Shown in pieces: positions 1-9,553 of a stretch of 64,000 bases of DNA. Position 1 is the stretch's first letter. The number at the start of each line of letters is the position of its first letter. The notes under the pieces are model-generated. The model was not told the origin of the DNA. It ran no database searches and worked only from the letters and a program-made list of their open reading frames with translations. The stretch lies in assembly GCF_022869785.1 (NCBI RefSeq), contig NZ_CP094997.1:3906001-3970000 (forward strand), in the 5' to 3' direction. Made by a program: the position numbers and the translations under genes. This stretch comes from Dyadobacter chenwenxiniae. GTDB taxonomy: Bacteria; Bacteroidota; Bacteroidia; Cytophagales; Spirosomataceae.

Positions 1-1
1 T

Positions 2-889
2 GCCGCATTATTGGCCACCACAGCCATCGGACAGCGCACGCCACAAGCCAGTCCTGCCGCCACGGTAATGCAAAGCATTGGCGTTACTGATTTCACTGTA
101 AAATATTCGCGACCAGCCCTCAAAGGAAGAAAAGTATTTGCCGACAGCTCCGAACTGGCGCCATACAACCAAATCTGGCGAACAGGCGCAAACATGGCGA
201 CCACATTGGAAGCCGGAACAGACTTTTCATTTGGAGGGAAAAAAGTGCCTGCCGGCAGATATGCTTTATTCTCTATCCCATCTGGCGCAGCCTGGACGAT
301 AATTTTGAATAAAAATTTCAACCAAGGCGGCACGCAGGATTATAAGGAATCGGAAGATATTGCGAGAGTAATGGTCGTTCCAACCTCAGCTGAATTCACC
401 GAAAGCTTCAAGATCAGCATTGAGCCTGCTTCGGACAGCACGGGTTACCTGAACATTGCTTGGTCGTCCGTTAATGTCCCTGTGCCGCTTGCTGTTAGCA
501 CTGAGTCACTGACAATGGCCGGACTGAACAAAGCTGTTGCAGAAAAACCAGAAGACGTTGCCGCATTGCAGAGCACCGCTGCCTATCTATTATCCAAAGG
601 CAAAGACCTGCAAGTAGCGCTTTCGCTGGCAGACAAAGCAATTGGCTTGAAAGAATCTTATTCTAATTTGTGGCTGAAAGCACAGATTTTGAGCAAGCTA
701 GGCAAGAACGCAGAAGCATTGCCGGTTGCGCAAAAAGCATTGACATTAGGAGGCGCATCGAATGACGCCGCGTTCGTGAGTTTCTTTAAAGGACAAATCG
801 AAAACGGAATCAAGCAAATCGAGGCGAAAGTTTCCGCTGCTCCCAAGCAGGCTGCTTCTTCTGTGAAAGGCAAGAAAAAGAAGAGTTAA
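2..889 (+). CDS. DUF2911 domain protein, 5' end outside window
   Basis: The reading frame is open to the left edge (positions 2-10 read A-A-L), so the true start lies outside the window and the visible N-terminus looks like the end of a signal peptide (AALLATTAIGQ). After it comes a typical DUF2911 core: ASPAATVMQSIG, YSRPALKGRKVF, then WRTGANMATTLE and AGRYALFSIP. This family is secreted, common in Bacteroidota and of unknown function. The last ~110 residues are helical and TPR-like (ALSLADKAI..., WLKAQILSKLGKNAEALPVAQKAL), ending in a lysine-rich tail. A strong terminator follows at 912-944. A TTG at 11 could be taken as a start but would cut through the signal peptide. Family call is good; function unknown. 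Confidence 0.85.
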   Translation, partial: AALLATTAIGQRTPQASPAATVMQSIGVTDFTVKYSRPALKGRKVFADSSELAPYNQIWRTGANMATTLEAGTDFSFGGKKVPAGRYALFSIPSGAAWTIILNKNFNQGGTQDYKESEDIARVMVVPTSAEFTESFKISIEPASDSTGYLNIAWSSVNVPVPLAVSTESLTMAGLNKAVAEKPEDVAALQSTAAYLLSKGKDLQVALSLADKAIGLKESYSNLWLKAQILSKLGKNAEALPVAQKALTLGGASNDAAFVSFFKGQIENGIKQIEAKVSAAPKQAASSVKGKKKKS

Positions 890-911
890 CCAAGAATATT
901 TCAAATGATTT

Positions 912-944
912 GGATGCGGCGGATTTCGTCGCATCCTTTTTTTT
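912..944 (+). terminator. Rho-independent terminator of the DUF2911 gene
   Basis: A 10-bp stem (912-921 with 927-936, one G-T pair) closes a 5-base loop and is followed by eight T residues. It lies 23 bases after the DUF2911 stop codon. Confidence 0.85.
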
Positions 945-956
945 GCATAGTGGAGG

Positions 957-1228
957 TTGTTACATCCCTCCGGGATTTACGATTACGCATGCATATTTGT
1001 TGCTACCGATATTGCATGCCTCCGGCATTTACAAGCAGTATCGCAAAGTCGCGGAGTAACAATATGTGTTGGCAATGCGGAAATGACTTATCTCAAAAGC
1101 AAAGTCGCAGAGCGGCGTACTAATGGTAGCAAGTCAAAGCCGTATCAAAGCAAGTCGCAGAGCGACGTAATATTGGTAGCAAAAACGGGGATTGAATTTC
1201 AAATGTAAATGCCGGAGGCATGTAACAA
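957..1228. repeat. Mosaic of short direct and inverted intergenic repeats
   Basis: This non-coding gap is built from repeated modules. The 22-mer at 1012-1033 is the reverse complement of 1204-1225 with one mismatch, and 957-979 is a looser inverted copy of 1206-1228. Between them are direct copies of a second module, best at 1100-1132 and 1150-1182 (both contain AAGTCGCAGAGCG then GGTAGCAA) and degenerate at 1044-1074 (AAAGTCGCGGAG ... GGCAA). The short ORFs that cross it (for example 905-1123) have no protein-like features. It resembles dispersed intergenic repeat clusters of Bacteroidota chromosomes; I see no transposase. Confidence 0.75.
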
Positions 1229-1256
1229 CATCCCTAACGACGCGCCCGAGTCGGCA

Positions 1257-1865
1257 TCACCGAAAAAAACGCGGGACGCTCCAACCGTATTTAACGGCTA
1301 AAATGCGAATGGCTATGATAACCAGCGATGCGGTAATAAACGCCACATTACGCCCTGCTCCGACGCCGTCCAATAACAAATAACAGCAAGCGCCTGCCAG
1401 GCAAGCCGTTGCATATACTTCCTTCCGGTAGATGATGGGGATTTCGTTGGTCATCATATCGCGGATTACGCCGCCCATAGTGGCTGTGAAGACGCCCATA
1501 ATGACGGCTATTTCAGGCCGGACGCCTAAATGCAATGCTTTCTCCGTCCCTACAATGGTAAATAATGCAATCCCAAACGTATCAAACAGAAAAAGCGTCT
1601 TGCGAAGTTTTAAAAGGAATCTATAAAAAATAAAAGTGACCAGAATCCCCGCCATAATGGCATAAATGATGGTAATATCGCTGATCCAGACAAGCGGATA
1701 GCTATCCAGCAAAATATCGCGCAATGTTCCGCCTCCGATAGACGAAATGAATGCCGTGAAACTTGCCCCGAACCAGTCCTGATGCTTCTGATCCTTCACA
1801 GCCAGCGCGCCGGAAATAGCAAAAGCAAATGTGCCAATGATCTCTAAAATGTATTGAATACTCAT
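1257..1865 (-). CDS. TRIC-family cation channel (UPF0126, YicG-like)
   Basis: A 202-residue integral membrane protein with about seven hydrophobic segments and the internal two-fold repeat of the UPF0126/TRIC family. The two matching half-motifs are GGGTLRDILL (~44-53) and GGVIRDMMTNEIP (~131-143), followed by the characteristic YRKEVYA. Bacterial members are homotrimeric monovalent-cation channels of the inner membrane. Length is typical. The start lies 12 bases after the thyA stop on the same strand, so the gene is probably the last of an OsmC-thyA-TRIC transcript. Nothing in the sequence links the channel to thymidylate synthesis; shared transcription is the only tie. Confidence 0.88.
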   Translation of the reverse strand: MSIQYILEIIGTFAFAISGALAVKDQKHQDWFGASFTAFISSIGGGTLRDILLDSYPLVWISDITIIYAIMAGILVTFIFYRFLLKLRKTLFLFDTFGIALFTIVGTEKALHLGVRPEIAVIMGVFTATMGGVIRDMMTNEIPIIYRKEVYATACLAGACCYLLLDGVGAGRNVAFITASLVIIAIRILAVKYGWSVPRFFR

Positions 1866-1877
1866 CCCGCGAAATGG

Positions 1878-2699
1878 CTAAACTGCCACCGGCGCTTTGA
1901 TGCCCGGCCAGGGATTATAATCTTGCAATTCAAAGTCTTCGAATTTGAAATCAAAAACACTTTTAACATCCGGATTAATAATCATTTTGGGAAGCGCACG
2001 CGGTTCACGGCTCAGTTGCACGCCCACTTGCTCCAGATGGTTGAGATAAATATGCGTGTCGCCGCCAGTCCAGATAAAATCACCCAGATCCAGGTCGCAT
2101 TCTTGTGCAATCATCATGGTAAGAAGCGCATAGCTGGCAATGTTGAACGGAACCCCCAGAAAAACATCCGCACTGCGCTGGTAAAGCTGGCAAGACAATT
2201 TGCCCTTCGTTTCACCAGCGTCTTCATCCGGCGGAGCCACGTAAAACTGGAACAAAGCGTGACAAGGCTGCAATTTCATTTCTGACAACTGCGACGGGTT
2301 CCACGCTGAAACAATGATCCGGCGCGAGTCCGGCGCATTTTTCAATTGCTTCAAAACTTCCTGCAACTGATCCACAGTCTTACCATCAGGCCCTTCCCAG
2401 CTCCTCCACTGTTTTCCATAAACCGGCCCGAGGTCACCATTTTCATCCGCCCACTCGTCCCAGATGGAGACCCCGTTGTCTTTCAGATATTTCGTATTGG
2501 TATCGCCTTTCAAAAACCATAAAAGCTCGTGAATAATCGATTTCGTATGCACTTTTTTAGTGGTAACCAACGGGAAGCCGTCTTTCAGGTTGAAGCGCAT
2601 CTGATAACCAAAAACACTGACCGTGCCAGTGCCGGTGCGGTCGGTTTTGCGAACTCCGTGTTTGAGTACATGGCGTAACAAATCCTGATATTGCTGCAT
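1878..2699 (-). CDS. thyA: Thymidylate synthase
   Basis: Converts dUMP to dTMP using 5,10-methylene-tetrahydrofolate as carbon donor and reductant, in the cytoplasm. The 273-residue protein contains the phosphate-binding Arg21 region ([10 protein letters not shown]), the double arginine [12 protein letters not shown] (Arg126-Arg127), the catalytic Cys146 in [29 protein letters not shown], and the C-terminal tail ending in APVAV. Numbering matches the E. coli enzyme closely. No dihydrofolate reductase gene follows, although thyA and folA are often paired. It sits 40 bases downstream of the OsmC gene and 12 bases upstream of the TRIC gene. The start is the only sensible ATG. Confidence 0.98.
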   Translation of the reverse strand: MQQYQDLLRHVLKHGVRKTDRTGTGTVSVFGYQMRFNLKDGFPLVTTKKVHTKSIIHELLWFLKGDTNTKYLKDNGVSIWDEWADENGDLGPVYGKQWRSWEGPDGKTVDQLQEVLKQLKNAPDSRRIIVSAWNPSQLSEMKLQPCHALFQFYVAPPDEDAGETKGKLSCQLYQRSADVFLGVPFNIASYALLTMMIAQECDLDLGDFIWTGGDTHIYLNHLEQVGVQLSREPRALPKMIINPDVKSVFDFKFEDFELQDYNPWPGIKAPVAV

Positions 2700-2739
2700 T
2701 GCGATATAATTAATGCTATTAAAAAGAAGATAATGTTAT

Positions 2740-3168
2740 TTAAACGGTTGCAATTTCAACGTCATAAGTGATCGTTGCCAGCGCTTCCAGCTGGGCAGTT
2801 GCCGAGCAATATTTTTCCATAGACAAGCCGATCGCACGCTGTATCTTACTCTCATCCAGATTATTACCTGCGAATTTGAATGTCAGGTGGATTTTAGTGA
2901 ATGGCTTACGCTGCGTATCCGCTTCTTGCGTGCGATCGCCCTCCACACTAACGCGGAAATCGGTGATATCCTGGCGTTGCTTTTTGAGGATGAGTACTAC
3001 GTCAATGGCGCTGCAGCTTGCCAAACCCATTAACAACAATTCCATAGGCCGCACGCCCAGGTTACTTCCGCCGATTTCGGGCGAGCCGTCGGTATGGACT
3101 TTTACTTCTGAGGAACCACTGCCTTCAAAATGAAAGGCGTCATCAACACGAACGAGTTCTACTTTCAT
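2740..3168 (-). CDS. OsmC/Ohr family peroxiredoxin-like protein
   Basis: A 142-residue OsmC-fold protein with the two conserved family cysteines, Cys52 in LMGLASCSAIDVV and Cys121 in MEKYCSATAQL. Members reduce organic or inorganic hydroperoxides through these thiols. The sequence looks closer to the general OsmC/YhfA-type subgroup than to classical Ohr, so the peroxidase substrate is uncertain. It appears to be the first gene of a minus-strand run with thyA and the TRIC channel. A perfect 7-bp dyad (TTTCAAA-N5-TTTGAAA) lies 47-65 bases upstream of the start and could be an operator. Confidence 0.88.
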   Translation of the reverse strand: MKVELVRVDDAFHFEGSGSSEVKVHTDGSPEIGGSNLGVRPMELLLMGLASCSAIDVVLILKKQRQDITDFRVSVEGDRTQEADTQRKPFTKIHLTFKFAGNNLDESKIQRAIGLSMEKYCSATAQLEALATITYDVEIATV

Positions 3169-3214
3169 AATAGTTACCCCATTGTTTCAGCGGGGCATTT
3201 TTAATGATAAAATG

Positions 3215-3268
3215 TTTCAAAAGCCATTTGAAATAACGTCCTCGCGTTTGGCAAGACGGTTCAAATGG
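3215..3268. promoter_or_regulatory. Dyad-symmetric candidate operator between OsmC and pterin dehydratase genes
   Basis: A perfect dyad TTTCAAA-N5-TTTGAAA occupies 3215-3233. The segment 3224-3232 also pairs with 3260-3268 (CCATTTGAA with TTCAAATGG), so the region can form two alternative inverted repeats. It lies in the 263-base gap between divergently transcribed genes. The role is inferred from position only. Confidence 0.4.
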
Positions 3269-3431
3269 TTATTATATTTTAATAAGGATTACAACCGGAT
3301 CAAAGTTCAAATATACTTCATCAAACGCGATTCGGCTATTTAACCTAATAATTTAAAAAGATACATAAACCTCGTATATTCGTTTTATTATGCCGTTTTA
3401 AAGGATTTTGATAAAATAAGCGCGAAATGAC

Positions 3432-3677
3432 ATGTGGAAAGAGGACGATAACAAATTGACGAAGAGCTTCACTTTCAAGGATTTCAAGGAAGCGTTTGCC
3501 TTTATGACCGAGGTCGCGGAAACGGTTGACGAAATGGACCACCATCCGTTTTGGACCAACACATATAATAAAGTGACATTTGAATTGAATACGCACGACG
3601 CTGGCGACATTGTTACTGAAAAAGACCAAAAACTCGCCGCCGCGATTGATACAATTTTTGAAAAAACTAAAAAATAG
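3432..3677 (+). CDS. 4a-hydroxytetrahydrobiopterin dehydratase (pterin-4a-carbinolamine dehydratase)
   Basis: An 81-residue protein with the family signature: W2, the [19 protein letters not shown] helix region, the catalytic HHP motif at 37-39 and the third histidine in [10 protein letters not shown] (His55). The enzyme dehydrates the 4a-carbinolamine formed when aromatic amino acid hydroxylases oxidise tetrahydropterin, recycling the cofactor. It is somewhat short for the family (usually ~95-110) but all three active-site histidines are present. No aromatic amino acid hydroxylase gene lies in the window. It is followed 25 bases later by rsmI on the same strand, probably in one transcript. 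Confidence 0.9.
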   Translation: MWKEDDNKLTKSFTFKDFKEAFAFMTEVAETVDEMDHHPFWTNTYNKVTFELNTHDAGDIVTEKDQKLAAAIDTIFEKTKK

Positions 3678-3702
3678 CTGCCTGGCCTGCCCATTGCATT
3701 CA

Positions 3703-4404
3703 ATGAAACTTTACATAGTCCCCACGCCCATCGGCAACCTGGAAGATATTACACTTCGCGCCATCAATGTTCTAAAAAGTGTGGACGTAGTTCTGGCAGA
3801 AGACACCCGGACTTCGGGTAATCTGCTGAAACACCTGGGCATTTCCAAGCCTATGCATAGTTACCACGTTCATAATGAGCACCAAACGGTTACGCGGGTG
3901 GTGGAAAGGATCCTGAAAGGTGAAAGTATGGCGCTGGTTTCGGACGCAGGAACGCCTGCAGTGTCTGATCCCGGATTTTTGCTCGTCAGGGAATGTATCA
4001 AACAGGGCATTCAGGTAGAATGTCTGCCAGGCCCGACTGCTTTTGTGCCTGCTTTGGTTAACTCAGGTTTGCCGAGCGACCGGTTTACATTCGAAGGTTT
4101 TTTACCCCACAAGAAAGGGCGCCAGACGCGCTTGCAAAACCTGACGTCAGAAGAACGGACAATGATATTCTACGAATCCCCGCATCGTTTGGTAAAAGCA
4201 TTACAGCAATTCGCTGAGTTTTTCGGAGCGGACCGGCAGGTTTCAGTCGCGAGGGAATTGACCAAAATTTATGAAGAAAATGCCCGTGGAACGCTGGAAG
4301 AGGTCATTGCTTACTTTTCAGAAAAAACCATTAAGGGCGAAATCGTGATTGTTCTGGCCGGGAAAGTTGAAGAAAAAAAGAAATCAGATAAATATGAGGA
4401 TTAG
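3703..4404 (+). CDS. rsmI: 16S rRNA (cytidine1402-2'-O)-methyltransferase
   Basis: A 233-residue tetrapyrrole-methylase-fold enzyme that 2'-O-methylates C1402 of 16S rRNA using S-adenosylmethionine. Motifs in order: IVPTPIGNLEDITLRA at the N-terminus, VVLAEDTRTSGNLLKHL, VSDAGTPAVSDPGFLLV, CLPGPTAFVPALVNSGLP and IFYESPHRLVKAL. The frame is open upstream to 3610, but ATG 3703 is chosen because the conserved family N-terminus (MKLYIVPTPIG) begins there and the longer version would overlap the preceding gene. Its 3' end overlaps the next gene by 11 bases, implying translational coupling. Confidence 0.97.
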   Translation: MKLYIVPTPIGNLEDITLRAINVLKSVDVVLAEDTRTSGNLLKHLGISKPMHSYHVHNEHQTVTRVVERILKGESMALVSDAGTPAVSDPGFLLVRECIKQGIQVECLPGPTAFVPALVNSGLPSDRFTFEGFLPHKKGRQTRLQNLTSEERTMIFYESPHRLVKALQQFAEFFGADRQVSVARELTKIYEENARGTLEEVIAYFSEKTIKGEIVIVLAGKVEEKKKSDKYED

Positions 4405-5581
4405 CATTTTTAGATTGATTGCGTTTGTTGCCGTTTTTTTATTGACCAAAACATTCGCAAATGCCCAGTTTGCCACATTAAGCCCCGAAGCAAAGGTTAG
4501 TCTGGTTACATTCGGGCCGGGCGATGAATTATACTCAGGTTTTGGACATAGCGTGCTTTGGATTTACGACCCGGTGCTCCGCATTGATAATGCTTACAGT
4601 TACGGAACATTCAGTTTTGACCAGGGCAATTTTTATATCAATTTCATGCGCGGTTACTTGCCATACAGCATTTCGGTTCATCCGCTCGGACCCCAGCTGG
4701 ACTATTACCGCGCCGAAAACCGATCTATTTCTGAGCAAGTGCTTAACCTCAGCATTCCGCAAAAACAAAAGCTCTTCAATTATCTGGAAACCAATTACCT
4801 GCCTCAAAACAGGGTTTATTCCTACAAATTTTTCTACGATAACTGTGCGAGCAGACTGGCCGTTGCATTAAAAGAAGCCTGCGGCGACAGTTTAATTTAC
4901 AAAGGTTATACGCACGAAAAGCTGAGTTTCAGACAATGGATCGATCGTTATGCATTCAAGCAAAATCCTTGGGCGGACTTTGGCATGGACCTTGCCCTAG
5001 GAACGCCCGCAGACGAGATTGCCACGCCCGAACAAGCCACTTTTTTGCCTGATAACCTGGCCATTGCATTCACCGACGCAAGAATGAAGACTGCTTCGGG
5101 CCTGACGCCGCTGGTGAAGTCTACAAATGAATATTTCAAAGCCGAGCCCCGAAATTACAGCGGTATTTTTGCGCCAATGAATGTCTTCTGGGCACTTGCG
5201 GTGTTAACATTAGGCATCACTTACTGGCAGATCAAAAAGGAGAAGTTGAATTTTCTTTTAGACAAAATACTTTTCTCAATTGTAGGTCTTGCTGGCTGGT
5301 TGCTAACCTTACTATGGTTTGCCACCGAGCATCATGATACCAAATGGAATTATGATATTTTGTGGGCGTTTCCGCTGTGGATGCCGCTGATTTTCCAGAT
5401 TTCGAGAAAGAAGAAACCATCCTGGTTCTCGTTCTTGTTGATATTTTACGGATTTCTCTTACTTTGCGCAACAGGTAATTTGTTAAAACATAATTATGTC
5501 GTAATTCCGATTATATTAATACTGGTCATCCGGGTTTACTACATGAATAATTCACTCTCTAAAATTCCCCAGAAAGGATAG
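4394..5581 (+). CDS. DUF4105 / Lnb N-terminal periplasmic domain membrane protein
   Basis: A 395-residue protein with a signal peptide ending in FANAQ (~residue 25), then the DUF4105 (Lnb_N) domain with FGHSVLWIYDP, YSYGTFSFDQGNFYINFMRG and the FFYDNCASRL motif. The fold has been compared with cysteine peptidase-like domains, but the substrate is unknown. The C-terminal ~130 residues hold about four to five membrane segments (starting near FWALAVLTLGITYW). ATG 4394 is chosen over the earlier in-frame start at 4349 because the signal peptide begins there. It overlaps rsmI by 11 bases and is followed 7 bases later by the inositol monophosphatase gene. Confidence 0.85.
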   Translation: MRISIFRLIAFVAVFLLTKTFANAQFATLSPEAKVSLVTFGPGDELYSGFGHSVLWIYDPVLRIDNAYSYGTFSFDQGNFYINFMRGYLPYSISVHPLGPQLDYYRAENRSISEQVLNLSIPQKQKLFNYLETNYLPQNRVYSYKFFYDNCASRLAVALKEACGDSLIYKGYTHEKLSFRQWIDRYAFKQNPWADFGMDLALGTPADEIATPEQATFLPDNLAIAFTDARMKTASGLTPLVKSTNEYFKAEPRNYSGIFAPMNVFWALAVLTLGITYWQIKKEKLNFLLDKILFSIVGLAGWLLTLLWFATEHHDTKWNYDILWAFPLWMPLIFQISRKKKPSWFSFLLIFYGFLLLCATGNLLKHNYVVIPIILILVIRVYYMNNSLSKIPQKG

Positions 5582-5588
5582 TATAGTA

Positions 5589-6380
5589 ATGAATCTCGAA
5601 CAGCTTACACAACAAACCATAGAAATCGTAAGACAAGCGTCTTCCTTTATCCAGCAGGAAGCAGCCTTGTTTTCGCGGGATAAAATCGAATACAAAGACC
5701 TGAACAACCTGGTTTCCTACGTCGATAAGGAAGCGGAAAAATTGCTTGTGGCAGGCTTGAATGCATTGCTTCCCGAAGCAAGTTTCATTACCGAAGAAGG
5801 CACCACCGGCCAGGAACCCGACCCGACCGCATTAAACTGGATCATTGATCCGCTGGATGGAACAACCAATTTTATTCACGGCATTCCTGTCTATTGCGTC
5901 AGCGTAGGATTGGCGCGAGGAAAGGAATTGCTCGTAGGCGTAATCCACGAACCCAGCCTGAACGAAATGTTCTATGCATGGCAAGGCGGCGGCGCGTGGT
6001 GTAATGGCAAGCCCATGAAGGTTTCCAATGTAGAATCGCTGGCCGACAGTCTGATCGCCACAGGTTTCCCCTACTATAAATTCGAAAAGCAGAAGCGCTA
6101 TATGTACATTCTGGAATTGCTGATGCAAAAAACGCACGGGATCCGGAGAATGGGAGCAGCAGCAGTGGATCTTGCCTACGTTGCCGCCGGCCGTTTTGAC
6201 GGTTTTTATGAATACAACCTCAATTCCTGGGACATGGCGGCAGGTGTACTAATGATCAAAGAAGGCGGCGGAACCGTAACCGACTTCAACGGAGGCGACA
6301 ATTACCTCTTCGGAGGCGACATTATAGCCGCCGCAGGAGGCCACAAAGAGCTGGTCGAAGTAATCCGGGAAAATTTTTAA
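5589..6380 (+). CDS. Inositol monophosphatase family protein
   Basis: A 263-residue Mg2+-dependent phosphatase of the IMPase/SuhB/FBPase superfamily. Metal-binding residues are visible: Glu69-Glu70 in FITEEGT, the WIIDPLDGTTNFIHGIP motif (Asp87, Asp90), and the second motif WDMAAGVLMIKEGGG (Asp215). Family members hydrolyse inositol phosphates, histidinol phosphate or PAP; sequence alone does not tell which. The gene begins 7 bases after the DUF4105 gene and probably belongs to the same transcript as pterin dehydratase and rsmI. A 23-base tandem repeat starts 20 bases past its stop. Confidence 0.93.
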   Translation: MNLEQLTQQTIEIVRQASSFIQQEAALFSRDKIEYKDLNNLVSYVDKEAEKLLVAGLNALLPEASFITEEGTTGQEPDPTALNWIIDPLDGTTNFIHGIPVYCVSVGLARGKELLVGVIHEPSLNEMFYAWQGGGAWCNGKPMKVSNVESLADSLIATGFPYYKFEKQKRYMYILELLMQKTHGIRRMGAAAVDLAYVAAGRFDGFYEYNLNSWDMAAGVLMIKEGGGTVTDFNGGDNYLFGGDIIAAAGGHKELVEVIRENF

Positions 6381-6399
6381 ATGGAAAACGTCCGACACA

Positions 6400-6485
6400 C
6401 GCTCATTCATCGCAGCGGCGACCGCTCATTCATCGCAGCAGCAACCGCTCATTCATCGCAGCGGCGACCACTCATTCACTCATTC
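6400..6485. repeat. 23-bp tandem repeat (about 3.5 copies)
   Basis: Units begin at 6400, 6423 and 6446 and share CGCTCATTCATCGCAG; a partial, degenerate unit starts at 6469. The first and third units look identical and the second differs at two bases. The period is not a multiple of three, and the ORF across it (6381-6608) is incidental. It sits between the IMPase stop and the YfiT-type gene start. Confidence 0.85.
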
Positions 6486-6498
6486 AAAATTACCCCCC

Positions 6499-7032
6499 AT
6501 GGACATCGAACAACTCAAATACCCAATAGGCAACTTCCAGCGCCAGGAGCTGTACACACCAGCAGAAGTCAAGTCAAACATTCAGATCATCAGTGCATTA
6601 CCATCTAAATTTATCAATCTTTTAGGAGGTTGGGACGACGATAGATATAACACACCTTACCGCCCGGATGGCTGGACAATAAGGCAGCTGGTGCACCACG
6701 TTGCGGACAGCCACATGAATGCTTACGTGCGTTGTAGATTGGCGATGACCGAGGATAACCCTGTGGTCAAGCCGTATGAAGAACAATTGTGGGCGGAGCT
6801 TCCGGATGCAAAAATGGCACAGGTAGAGCTTTCAATCCAGCTGTTGCGTTACATTCATTTGAGGTGGGTTTTGTTGCTCAATTCGATGGATGAAAATGAC
6901 TTGGCAAGAACCTACACGCATCCTGTAACCGGCCGCGTTATCCGCCTCGACGAAGTGATTGCCAATTACGCATGGCACAGCGAACATCATTATCAGCATG
7001 CATTTCAGCTCGCGGCCAGGAACAATTGGTAA
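6499..7032 (+). CDS. YfiT-type bacillithiol transferase / DinB-like metal-dependent protein
   Basis: A 177-residue four-helix-bundle protein of the DinB/YfiT superfamily. The metal-binding triad matches B. subtilis YfiT in position: His67 in RQLVHHVADSHMN, and His160 and His164 in YAWHSEHHYQHAF. The N-terminus YPIGNFQRQELYTPAEV is also typical. YfiT relatives are assigned as bacillithiol S-transferases or metal-dependent hydrolases; some Bacteroidota lineages are reported to use bacillithiol, so the name is plausible but untested here. ATG 6499 directly precedes the conserved MDIEQLKYPIG. The small Cys-rich gene follows 20 bases later. Confidence 0.88.
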   Translation: MDIEQLKYPIGNFQRQELYTPAEVKSNIQIISALPSKFINLLGGWDDDRYNTPYRPDGWTIRQLVHHVADSHMNAYVRCRLAMTEDNPVVKPYEEQLWAELPDAKMAQVELSIQLLRYIHLRWVLLLNSMDENDLARTYTHPVTGRVIRLDEVIANYAWHSEHHYQHAFQLAARNNW

Positions 7033-7052
7033 AAACAGGCTGTTAGTAAAGC

Positions 7053-7208
7053 ATGGTACAGCAGATCATCATATTAGTCCTTTTCCTTACAGCAGTCGGT
7101 TTCATGGGCTGGCGTGTCTGGAAAGCATTCGACAAGCGAAATGGCGGCGGATGCGCGAAGGGATGCGGGTGTGCGGCGGATAAAGCGATGACTGCGAAGC
7201 ATTCGTAA
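7053..7208 (+). CDS. FeoB-associated Cys-rich membrane peptide-like, 51 aa
   Basis: This short gene was read by hand. It encodes 51 residues: an N-terminal membrane helix (QQIIILVLFLTAVGFMGWRVW), then a basic turn and a glycine/cysteine cluster GGGCAKGCGCAAD, and a short tail ending KHS. This layout matches the FeoB-associated Cys-rich membrane protein family (helix followed by GC-rich CxGC motif), usually found beside ferrous-iron transporter genes. No feoA or feoB is in the window, so it is an orphan here or has another partner. It lies 20 bases after the YfiT-type gene and ends 64 bases before a terminator. The codon pattern and motif make chance unlikely. Confidence 0.7.
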   Translation: MVQQIIILVLFLTAVGFMGWRVWKAFDKRNGGGCAKGCGCAADKAMTAKHS

Positions 7209-7221
7209 CACATTCCAGGAG

Positions 7222-7399
7222 GCTCCTCCGGAGCCGCACCTTAAATAACAAAATAATTTGCTAGAAACAGGTAGCCGCTCTGCGGCTTTTTTGGCGTTTC
7301 GGAAACAGGGAATGCCCCTGACATCGGCTAACGCCATGCCAGGGGCATTCCCTGTTTCTAGAAAACGTATTATTCCCGATTCCAAAGCTCCGGAGGAGC
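7222..7399. repeat. Nested palindromic intergenic repeat element
   Basis: Two 13-bp arms, 7222-7234 and 7387-7399, are perfect inverted copies (GCTCCTCCGGAGC). Inside them is a perfect 19-bp inverted repeat, 7302-7320 with 7340-7358, separated by 19 bases. A third pair, 7261-7270 with 7352-7361, uses part of the same right arm, so two mutually exclusive folds are possible. It fills the gap between the plus-strand Cys-rich gene and the minus-strand acs. No coding sequence or transposase is present; it looks like a dispersed non-coding repeat. Confidence 0.8.
7273..7292 (+). terminator. Terminator of the YfiT-type/Cys-rich gene pair
   Basis: A 6-bp stem AGCCGC/GCGGCT with a 3-base loop (7273-7287) is followed by a run of T. 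It points along the plus strand, within the larger palindromic element. Confidence 0.65.
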
Positions 7400-7406
7400 T
7401 CCCTGT

Positions 7407-9296
<1,890 letters not shown>

Positions 9297-9553
9297 GATA
9301 AATAAAGGTTAGACTTAGGGATTAAGGGATATGAGGCGACAATTTATAATTTTCATTTGGTTAGTCCTACTTAATGCAAAACAGAAAATACAGTACAAAA
9401 ACTGCATTACGTTGATAATCAATGGCAAGCCGGACGTCATTTAGCCGGAGGATTTTTAATATTCTGTAATGTGCGCGCTTATAGAGCGCAAAACTGTGAC
9501 AGACATGTAAAATGACGTATTTTCGGCACCAGTAACTAAACACACCAAATCTC

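Noticed and set aside
1044..1182. CRISPR-like look of spaced direct repeats
   Set aside because: Only three units, two of them good, with differing spacers and no cas genes; they are part of the mosaic repeat.
905..1208. Plus-strand ORFs at 905-1123 and 957-1208
   Set aside because: They run through the mosaic repeat cluster and a terminator, and have no domain or start context.
3610..3702. Upstream extension of rsmI
   Set aside because: It overlaps the pterin dehydratase gene and is not part of the conserved protein.
6381..6608. 75-residue ORF after the inositol monophosphatase gene
   Set aside because: It is produced by the 23-bp tandem repeat and overlaps the real YfiT-type gene in another frame.
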